A DNA stretch of 47,582 nucleotides from Ectocarpus siliculosus (taxonomy: Eukaryota; Sar; Phaeophyceae; Ectocarpales; Ectocarpaceae): NCBI GenBank assembly GCA_000310025.1, contig FN649735.1, positions 1,796,040 through 1,843,621 of the forward strand, read 5' to 3'. The notes below the pieces were generated by a model, which did no database searches, was not told where the DNA came from, and saw only the letters and a program-made list of their open reading frames with translations. This document shows, in pieces, positions 12,348 through 21,700 of the stretch (its first letter is position 1; each line of letters starts with the position of its first letter). The position numbers were made by a program, and so were the translations under genes.

Positions 12348-12398
12348 CATGGCCCCTGATTGCGCTAGTGTAGTGGCCATAGCGTGGCCCTTGATGAC
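12339..12398 (+). repeat. 35-bp tandem duplication containing the uL13 stop codon
   Basis: TGGCCATAGC(A/G)TGGCCC(C/T)TGAT occurs at 12339 and again at 12374. The first copy contains the uL13 TAG; the second lies in the 3' UTR. Confidence 0.85.
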
Positions 12399-13985
12399 TC
12401 TTGTCTAGCGGGCCGGCTGTGGTCTGTATGGGTGTGATGACGTTTTTTTTCCTGGCGCGAAACCCGCTCGGATATCTGTGCGTTTTTCCTAGGGTAGTTT
12501 ATTTTGTTGAGGCGCGGGGATGATTTAGCCGGGGAGACGCTTAGTGGAGGTAATGAGGATTGCCGCGAAGACGCGGTTCGTTGAGTGACCACACCGCAAC
12601 GACCGCCATCTGTCACATGTATGTGTGGCATATTTTGGAGTGTTCAAGTACAAGCAAGTGTGGAGAGTGTTGATTGCCTTTTTCATTTGGGGACCTGTGA
12701 TCGGTCGAAGCAGTGATCCTTGGACGATGGCTGAGTTGTCAGGTTGGCCTACGGTAGTAGTGCAGCACCCCCACGCAGCATATTTTGTCGCTTTGTTCTT
12801 GGATGGAACAGCCGAATATTGCAGGGGGCAATAGTGAGGTGGGAGAGGGAGGAGGGGGGCGTTCACGAGCACATAGACCGCGAACGCTAACAAGTCCAAG
12901 CAAACAATCTCCACGTCGGTTTTCCGTCCGTTAGCAACTTTTGCTCGGGCGGGAGATGTCCGGGAGGGGGCAGGCATTTGCAGCTAGCTTTCTTCGGCCC
13001 CAAATATGACGCACTAACATCCAAACGATGCAGCATCAACCAGGCAACAACGCAGCCGTAGCACTTTGCAAGAGTGGAGATGTTTTTTGTGTACTTGCTG
13101 CTGCCGGCAGCTGATGTCTTTATGACGCATAGATGTTGCCGGCGATTATATCAGTGGATAATATGGGGCGCCTGCTTACTTTCACTTCATACAAATGTCA
13201 TTCAGGCGACCACCGGACAATTTTCCGGCATTAACTAACAACAGGTGTGCGCCGGCAATGGACGGTTTCATGCTGTTTTTTCGGTGAAGAACATGCCCAA
13301 GGTTGACTTCCTCTGCACACGACAATGGTGCTTCCATGGGAACGTCTGTTGTCCTGAGCAAGTGCGCGACGCTTTCGTTCACCTGGAGCCTGTGCTACTT
13401 GGTGGGAACAATCGTGCTGCAGCGCAGAAAATATCATTCTCCTCAAAGAACACACGTACAAGGAAGTGCGTCATTCACATGTGGTGTATCCCTGTCACGC
13501 CGCCAACAGTCTCCTATTATACAAGCTGCTCATCTTCCGCGGTGAGGCCACACAGGGTGCGCTTTGTCTGGCGGGGAGAGACGAGAAGAAACCGAAAGAG
13601 AAAAAACGATAATAATGCGATAAGGCAATCAACACAACATATATAAGCCGCTCGCCAGGTGGCTTAGTCTAGCAGTTTACCTCGTAAACATAATTGTAGC
13701 AGGTTGTGATTTCTTTCTTTCTCTCTCTCTCTGCTCTGCTGGCTCCGTGTAGCGCATACAAAGTGAAAAGTGAAAAAGGGGGGGCTCCGCATAATCAAAC
13801 CGCATTTATGACCGTATCCCTCACGGCTTCCCTGTATCGCATCATCATGCATCAGCTGAACTGAGCTGTGGAGACAAAGACACACACAGCCGACAGCAGG
13901 TTTAGCTTGCTCGTGGAGAATCTGCGCTCAGGCCCGTTTCAGCTACACTGGCTGACATTGTTCGTGGATTTTATTGCCGTGTACC
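12399..13985. other. Spacer between uL13 and CMC2; no gene seen
   Basis: Holds the uL13 3' UTR and the CMC2 upstream region. Short open frames occur on both strands, but none has recognisable motifs. A short CT run lies near 13717-13735. No tRNA or other RNA gene could be supported. Confidence 0.6.
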
Positions 13986-16152
13986 ATGCATCCGCCATTG
14001 CTACGACCACACCCACGCTGCCACGAGGTGAGGGCGACCCTTTGCCTTCGTTTCAAACAGCACCGCAGGTTCCAAATCACCCAGCTGATATTGACTCGTG
14101 CAGACTCTACCGCGCACTGCGTACAGGTGTAGTAGTGCCTAGGTGTTTGTTGCACGGGCGTGCTGTTGAGCCAGAGTCCAACCTGATGGAACTTAAACTT
14201 CCTTTGAGAGTCCACACCGAAGTGCGGGGTATGCTCGGTGGCACTGCGGTAGAGCCAGCGCACGAGCTGCTGACTGTACGACTAACTACATTAGGCCAAA
14301 CCTGCTGTGCTGTTGGTGACTGCACAGACAGCAGCAGTTGTCACGGGCCGCCCCGCCAACCTCCTAGCGCAGTCCACCTGCCCAACGATTGGCAAGAGCA
14401 AGCACATATTTGCTGTTTAGTTACATACTGAAGTGGTCGATGTCATGCAGAATAGCCTACACTGCTGTACACTAAACAATCACTACACGTGGCTGCTGCC
14501 GTCTACGGCGGCAGTGTAGCTAACAACTCGCATGCAATACGCGTTTCGCTGCATTATTTGATTCGATGCGACGTTGCTCTGCGCATGGACGTTCCAGGAT
14601 GGCCGTTCTAGACGCCGTGCCACGTTAGAGTTTCCATCACAATGTGCCCCCGGGCACAATTTGCATGCGTCACCACTCTTCGTGTACTCAGTAACGTAAG
14701 GGTGTGCATGAGCTCCTCGTTGCCGTCAATTCCCGCCAATTCCCGTCCAGGAGCCGTGGACCCAGTGTGTTCCGAGACTCCGCGGTCTGACGGCGTGAAA
14801 TATGTCGTCGTGAGAGGGTGGCGCCTCGCCCAAATCCTCCCCCCGTCCCATCGTCACAAACACGTGTCGACGTGTCGACGTGTTTGCGCTGCAGCGTAGG
14901 ATAAGGATGATGCAACGATGAGGAAGACTTCCACGTTCACAGAGCAGCAAGAATATGTGGTACATTGGCAGCTCTGGGCGAAGAAAGGCCGGCGGTGCTC
15001 GCGCCCTCCCCTTTTCCCTCATCGTCGGGCGCTGACTCAAAGAGCAACGAGTTGTTTACGATTTGTTTGCCTACGCCCCGTCTTCCCTCTCGCACCCCAA
15101 CGATGTACTTGCTCACGGTATGGTTCCCTCGATGCCCTGCAAATGTCGGCATGACCCAGGAGGTGAAGGTGCTGATGGCGTGCCACGAGGAAAACCCATA
15201 CGGAAAATTCTTCGGGGCGTGCAACGACCTCAAGCTCGCGCTCGATTCGTGCTTTGTGGTGAGCAGCAACAGTTGTAGATAGTCGGAGATGATCGAAAAA
15301 ATTGAGAAAACAGCACTCACCCACACTCGCGCGCAAGTTTTTCGAGGGCCCCCGGGGACCTGGAAATTTGACGCTGTTTGTCCCAGGACGACGTATTGAT
15401 GGTTTCCTTCGTTTGTCGGCCGGGTGGCGACGTCGGTGCCATACAGAGAAGCACACACGCACGCAAAGCTTGTTCGCGTTTGTCCTGCTATGTAAACGGA
15501 CCATGTCTTGTCATTGGTGAGCTGTTTAGCGCGCTCGGTACCATTAACAGAAACCCACACCAGACGCACATGCATATGCATATGCATGCAAGAGCACATG
15601 CGCATGGCCTTGCGAAGCATTTTTCTGTTTCAGCTGTACTGACGCCTGTTCATTGGTGTTCATCGGTGTTCATTGGTCAAACGGTTAGCGCGGTCGATGA
15701 TAACAAAATATACACACCCACAAGCCCATGCTTCGTCCACAAAGCTACCCCCTGCCCCCCCCCGTGCCTTCTACCCATCCGGCCCCTTCTCTCTGTCCTT
15801 CGTGCCGCACATGCAGATTGCACGTGTCTCAGAACCTCAAGCGTGCTGTATGGAAAAGGTTTTTGTATCCGGAATGTACCGTATCCGGTCTAGGTCAACG
15901 CCGTTTTTTTTTGGATTTTCCAGTCGTTGGCTTTCCCTACAAGGATTAATTCCTCTTTTGTGTTCAAGCATTGGGGCCATCATCCCCTCTCCGCCTCTAC
16001 ACATGTTTCGATTTCCATGCACGCAGCACGAAAAAGAGGAGAAGCGTCGGAAGAACATGGCCAAGGCCCGAAGTTTCGACGCCGGCTTTCAGAAGGAGCT
16101 CGAACTCAGGCGAAAGGAGCTGGATCAGGAACAACAGCAGGCGGGACGGTAG
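13986..16152 (+). CDS. CMC2: CMC2-type twin CX9C protein (cytochrome c oxidase assembly)
   Basis: Small mitochondrial intermembrane-space protein of the CMC1/CMC2 family, involved in assembly of respiratory complex IV (family knowledge). Exons 13986-14027, 15160-15258 and 16027-16152, all phase 0, give 88 residues. The first exon encodes only 14 residues (MHPPLLRPHPRCHE), the usual start of plant and animal CMC2. Joining it to exon 2 restores the cysteine pattern exactly: Cys12-x9-Cys22 and Cys35-x9-Cys45, with ENPYGKFFGACNDLK between. The third exon is the charged C-terminal helix (HEKEEKRRKN, AKARSFDAGF, QKELELRRKELDQE) and ends at TAG. Donors GTGAGG and GTGAGC, acceptors CCAG and GCAG. No presequence is expected, because such proteins are imported by oxidative trapping (MIA pathway). 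A longer overlapping frame at 13868-14431 is in another phase and not coding. Introns (1,132 and 768 bp) dwarf the 267-bp coding sequence. Confidence 0.95.
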
Positions 16153-16162
16153 CGGCGGTGGT

Positions 16163-16191
16163 GGTGGTGTTGGCAGCAGCAGTAGCAGTAG

Positions 16192-16250
<59 letters not shown>

Positions 16251-16350
16251 CGAGCAGCAGCAGGAGGAGGAGGAGGAGGAGGAGGAGGAGGACAAAGGAG
16301 CTGCATAGACGAGGAACAGCCGCAGGAGGGACGGTAGCAGCAGCAGCAGC
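16163..16350 (+). repeat. GGT/AGC/GGA trinucleotide repeats directly after the CMC2 stop
   Basis: GGTGGTGGTG, then an (AGC)n run to about 16258, then (GGA)n to about 16291, then further AGC triplets near 16337-16352. They begin within about 10 bp of the CMC2 stop codon, so they would lie in its 3' UTR. The poly-Ser, poly-Ala and poly-Leu frames across them are artefacts. Confidence 0.9.
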
Positions 16351-16352
16351 AG

Positions 16353-17483
16353 CAACAGCAACATCGTGTTTCGACGTGATCCCTCCCTGCCAAGGCTCTG
16401 GAATGAGGCCCAACAACCTGTCAACCTCGGTCGCCGTTTGCATCCTACGGATGACGTCAGCACATGACGACCTACTATTATTTTCCCGAGGCTCGCGTTT
16501 CTTTTCTTAGCATGGACTATGTAGATTTGGTGCGGGACGGGGTTCAGTTTCTTGTGCTCGAAGAAACTATCGCCTCAAGAAGTTGAAAAGGGGGGACTTC
16601 GGGGACGGTGCAGTGAGCTGTGTAGGCAAGCGCTCTCGTTTGTCAACTAGAAACTGATCGTTGAGGCTGTGATCCCCCACCCTCCACGACCGTCACAATG
16701 TCCATGGCTGCAGTGGCCCGGACGTGAGGATAGCAAAACGAAGGATGCGTTTTTTTCCTCTTGGCCTTCGTCGAGCATTGTTTAAGCCGGGGCAGAGGAA
16801 ATCTGGCCTTGGGTTCGGCGGCATACGTACGCCGCGAGGCATGGAACAACCATTGTTCTTCCGCTTTTGCTGACGGTAGTGGGCGATTACGTCGCTTCCG
16901 GTGGGCTTCTCTGAGTCCAATTCACGTGTTCCGCGGTGGCAATGGATAGCACGTTGACGCAAGTACGTCGAATCCGAAATTTTTGTAGAAGGGTGCGGTA
17001 ACCACGCAACAGCTGTTGATGACGCGGTGACATTTTCCTTTGTTCTTGGTTGCCCTGCAGATTGAGCATGAACGACGTTCCACCCATCAGTTCACAATTC
17101 ATCCCCCAGCAGCATGTTGGCACGTGTTTCACCTACGATAGTGTTCTGTTGTCGTACAGCAGTGGCCCCGGCGGCATGCCGATGGCTTGAGCGTCTCGAC
17201 TAGCCCGGGTGCTCCCATTCGTTGGAAGTTCGCACTGAACATTGCCAAGCATCAGCAAGCCTGCTGCAGAACGCATTGCCGTCGGTAAGGCAAGGGTTGT
17301 TGCAGAGAATGGATGCACCGCTTGCGAGACGCCCATCCCATCCCGCCTTTTATGCCCTCGTTGCATAGGTATGCCGCACAAGAAGAAGGAGTGTCACGGA
17401 GTCTGACTGCTGCGGTACGCGGTTCTCAAACCGCTCACACACGGAAAGGGCGACGACCGTCCACGAACACATGTACCTTACTC
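16353..17483. other. Stretch without a recognisable gene
   Basis: No exon with family motifs, no RNA gene and no clear repeat seen between the CMC2 downstream repeats and the 117-bp tandem array. Confidence 0.5.
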
Positions 17484-17833
17484 GAAGAAATTCGGACTAG
17501 CTGATAAGTCGGTGGAAGTCTTCCAATTCAAGTCTTCCAAAGAGCGGCAACTCATGCCAACGACGTAATCCTCGCCTGGAAGTCGCGAGAGTGGAAGTTC
17601 GAAGAAATTCGGACTAGCTGATAAGTCGGTGGAAGTCTTCCAATTCAAGTCTTCCAAAGAGCGGCAACTCATGCCAACGACGTAATCCTCGCCTGGAAGT
17701 CGCGAGAGTGGAAGTTCGAAGAAATTCGGACTAGCTGATAAGTCGGTGGAAGTCTTCCAATTCAAGTCTTCCAAAGAGCGGCAACTCATGCCAACGACGA
17801 ATCCTCGCCTGGAAGTCGCGAGAGTGGAAGTGT
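17484..17833. repeat. 117-bp tandem repeat, three copies
   Basis: Units start at 17484, 17601 and 17718 with GAAGAAATTCGGACTAGCTG and end in CTCGCCTGGAAGTCGCGAGAG. The first two look identical; the third lacks one base (ACGACGAATCC for ACGACGTAATCC). Since 117 is divisible by three, the minus strand stays open as repeated 39-residue blocks, but no start, splice or family signal supports a protein. Confidence 0.95.
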
Positions 17834-18541
17834 ATACAACGTTGGCAACCGAGGACCTATGTACATAGGTCTGAAGATTAACGTGCTGTCCGATGATTCT
17901 GAGATGGCGGCAGCACAAACAGCCTCAGAGTATGTGAGGTAGCATACGAAACGCCCTCACCCACGGTGCGCTGCTGTGGAGACACGCGGGACGATAAAGG
18001 GAGAGAGCATAACCAATCGGGTAGACCGAGACCACTGTAGTTCTGCCGTCCCGAGCGCGCCGCTCAAGAACTGAATCGAACAAGCAGCGAGGCGTCTCAT
18101 GAGCCGGGCACCTGGGCCAAGGCACTACGTGAACATCAGTCACCGTCGGGGCCACAAACATTTTCGGCAAAGGTCCGCAAGACGTTCTCAGCTCTGCCAC
18201 CTATCAAGACCCTCTCGAAACGGTAGGACAATAAAGAGTCGGCCATGCCTTCCTCGCGCCGCCCTTCTCACCAAGGCGCCCAGCCAACTCCAGCGATCAC
18301 ACCCGTTGATCTCTGCCGGCAACCGCTACCTGCCACACAAAAGGTCTGTACCCCACGGCGGAAGCACCGTCGAAGCAAAAAACAGGGTGCCCAAACCAAG
18401 CACCTACCTCTCGCTGTCGCGCTCCCACCGTCGCCCCTTCTCCGCATATCTCCATGCCGACCCACAAAAACCCTACACCACGCGGAAGCTCGCTAAAGTT
18501 CCAGCATCGCGCGCGAACGAAGTAACCCTAATCCTCATTTT
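17834..18541. other. Stretch without a recognisable gene
   Basis: A long plus-strand frame (18099-18815) crosses this region but is antisense to the last uL1 exon and looks like low-complexity Arg/Pro/Ser sequence. Nothing else identified. Confidence 0.5.
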
Positions 18542-18735
18542 CTGTTCCCAACATCACAAGGAAATCGCGGTATTCCACCATCAAAGAGGTAAAAACCCAC
18601 TGCTCAAACATCCCGAAAGCCCGCTATTTTTCCAACACTACCACAAGGAAACCTCGGCCTTCCAAATTCAAAAACAAAAAACGCAAGCTCACTGTTCCAA
18701 CATCACAAGGAAGCTCGCTGTTCCCCAGCCCCATC
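18542..18735 (-). repeat. Degenerate repeat overlapping the uL1 stop codon
   Basis: CCAACATCACAAGGAA-type motifs recur near 18547, 18632 (variant AACACTACCACAAGGAAA) and 18696 (plus-strand spelling). The last copy contains the uL1 TGA, so the coding end and 3' UTR share a repeated motif. Confidence 0.65.
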
Positions 18736-21700
18736 CCCTTCCTTCATGGCTTTCGCTAGCTCCGCCTCCAACGCCTTCTTCACCGCCGCCTCCGCGCCCT
18801 CGTCCACAAACATGAAGCGGGGCGAGCTCGGGTCCACGGTAGCCACCTCTACGGGCACGCCCTTCCCCATCGTCGAGCTCAAGTGAACCTGTTTTCGGGG
18901 AGGAAGGGGGGGGCGACGTTGGGGGGGGGGGGGGNNNNNNNNNNNNNNNNNNNNNNNNNNNNNNNNNNNNNNNNNNNNNNNNNNNNNNNNNNNNNNNNNN
19001 NNNNNAGGGAAGGGGAGGGGGGGGGGGGGGGGGGGTACTCTCATGTCAGTAGGCTTCGCAGCGTATTGTATTCAGGCCAGTTGTTATGGAGAAATTTTCC
19101 GATTTGGAATCCGGGGGATCGACAGATAATGCTCCACCACCCCCTAAAAGAAGGAGGTCTGCGTACTGGGCAGCAAGCAGAGAGCACCAAAGCGCTTTGT
19201 CAATTCGTCCTCGCCTCAGACCCCTGTTTGCTATCTAACCGATAAGGCTGTACACTCCACTACTGTGAGCTTCTCGGAGCAAAGTTTGGGCAGCTAGAGT
19301 GCAGTGTGCATAGAGTATGCAATGATATGAAAGCAAAGTCACGATTCCCAATTTGGAATTCCAACCAATTCCAGTTTGGAATTCATTAGGAATTCCCACC
19401 CGGATCGTCCAGCAATTCCAAATTGGAATTCCTATTTTACCAAGCATGGTGAACACACACTCCACCGAGGCTACCCAAACTTGGCTCGAAGAGACTCACA
19501 GCAATGCTCTACGCGGCCTCGAAGGTTTGAATGCAAACGGGTCTCTGTGAGGCGAGTACTGAGTGCCAAAGCGCTTTTGTGAGCTTTTCCATCGAAGTAC
19601 GCAGAACTCCTGCGGCCTCATGGGGGTTTGGATGTAAAAGGTGTAATATCGGGATTCCAAATCGGAAAATTTCTCCATAACAACTGGCCTCAGGAAACAT
19701 GTTGGATAAAGCATGCAATCGGGGAAGTTGGGTTACGGTTAGGGTTAGGGAAATAGGGTCTGCGTACCCCCTCCCTGTTCTATTCCCTTACAATACTGAA
19801 TTTCCGCGAAGGCGGTTCTCTCATGTTTTGCATGCGTTAAGAGGTTAGACCATCGACCACGCGTCCTCGAGAGGACCGAGCGTTGTTGCTCCCACAGGAC
19901 CGATCACCGATATGGCCAATGGTTCCGGAGGGGGGGGGGGGTGTACTCATAGTCGTGCATGCCGTAGTCGTTTGACCATTGACCTCGCATCCCTACAAAG
20001 CCGGGACGGAGCACGCCGGGTTCTCACCGGACCAGGCTCTCACATCACCAAGCGCGAAGCGCCGTGAGGTATTTGGCGAGTCGCATGAAGGGTGAGCTGC
20101 ATCCTGCTAAGGGTGTTAGGCATCTTGTGCTTATTTCCTTGCGTACGGATGACAGCTACGTATGACTTAATTTATTTTCTGGTGCTTTCACTTCCAGAGA
20201 CAGTTGTAAGCACTGTGTAACTGCCTCGAGGAAGCTTGACCATTTTAACACAACGTGGTGCGATCATCCCCCGTTGCGCGGAGTGAGGTTTTTCGACCCC
20301 GCACAACATGATCTACTCGACCATCATTATGGTTACCGCCAAAAGAAAAAACCGAGGTAAAAAAAAAAAGCGGTAACCTGGTTGCCGAGTTCACGAAGTG
20401 AATTGGCTTGTTTTACGACGTCGTTGCCAAGCGACGAAAACCCAATCCCGATGGCAAACACCGAGTGGGGGGCTTGTTTTACAACGTCGTTGCCAAGCGA
20501 CGAAAACCCAAACCCCGATGGCAAAGGTTCCGGAGGGGGGGGGGGGGCAACGTAGGGGATGCAGGGAGGGAAATATTTTCGCGTAGAGCTGTAAGTGCGC
20601 GACCTGCGCCATCGGCATTGTCGCCCCGAAAGGAAAGCCGAGTTGGACGAACCATGACGTGTGTTCGCAGAAACGGCAGGGGAAGGTGGCATGCTGCCGA
20701 TCTCGTTCTTGCCACCCTGACTCAGTCGATGCAACACCGTGGTGCAGACTGCAGGAATCAAATATTTAGACAGGGGATAGGCTGGACACAAATGTAGGTT
20801 GGTCGGAAGGAGGCCTCGACCGAGCGTTGCGGGCATGCCTTGTGAGAACCAGCACTGCAGACCACAAGCGCGCCGTTTTGAGCCTACTGTACCCATCCCC
20901 GACCTTCGTCAAAAGATCATCGGGGAGAAAACCGTGTGCCAATGAGAAAGCGGCCAGCCTGCGCTGAGCCTGCGTGAAAGTACATGGAGAGGTCCGATAC
21001 AGAAAAAACAAGACGCCGGCGGCGACACCCAAGCGGAAAAACAAGCGTGGGAGTATCATATCGACATCTATGCATACTCTTACGAACCGGTGTTTGTGGG
21101 CTCTAACAGAGAATTTTTCCGTGTGTTGCCCGGCGAAGATGACATATTTTTTTATTGGCCGAACGACTTGCGCGGTCGATGCAAACGTTCTCAGACAATA
21201 AAGAAACACGCAGACAAGACTGACGTCTTATCATTGGATAGCACGTCCGAAGCACAAAAAACAAAAACAAGGTCTCAACACACAAACATACACGCACACA
21301 CCTGCGAGATGTATTTCCCCTTGATCACCTCGGGCTTGAGGTTGGAGATAGCAACCATGGTCGCGCGAACATTCTCGATAAGATCCGACCTCGCAAAGCT
21401 CACCTGTCGGCAACAGCAACAACATCAACGACAATGACGTGGCGTAAGAAAAGAGCACAAAACACACACACATAAGGAGACGTGGAAAAAACGAAGTCTC
21501 GGTCATGTCGTAGGCCTCTCTAAGCCGCATCGTCGTGCCCGCTCCAAACAAGACACAAACGAAAGAAAAAAACACGATTGATCATGCCTAGCCTCCCACT
21601 TTCAATCTCGCCTGTCCACCAAAAGCAAAACAACAAGACGTAGCCAAGACGGAAGCAAACGTCGAGAGAACGAGAACGCCCGCGCAAAACCCGCAACTCC

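Noticed and set aside
13650-13700. tRNA-like stretch (GGTGGCTTAGTCTAGCAG)
   Set aside because: Only a vague D-arm resemblance; no T-arm motif, acceptor pairing or anticodon loop could be drawn.
13868-14431. 187-codon plus-strand frame
   Set aside because: Overlaps CMC2 exon 1 in a different phase; no motif, and the CMC2 reading restores a precise CX9C pattern.
15927-16510. Poly-Ala, poly-Ser, poly-Leu and poly-Cys frames
   Set aside because: Products of the AGC/GGA repeats beyond the CMC2 stop; only the frame ending at 16152 carries conserved sequence.
17484-17833. CRISPR array
   Set aside because: The repeats are contiguous 117-bp units without spacers, and the genome is eukaryotic.
18099-18815. 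238-codon plus-strand frame
   Set aside because: Antisense to the last uL1 exon and low in complexity; uL1 motifs on the minus strand are decisive.
19732-19750. Former telomere or chromosome fusion point
   Set aside because: Only two to three TTAGGG-like units; expected by chance often enough in this repeat-rich DNA.
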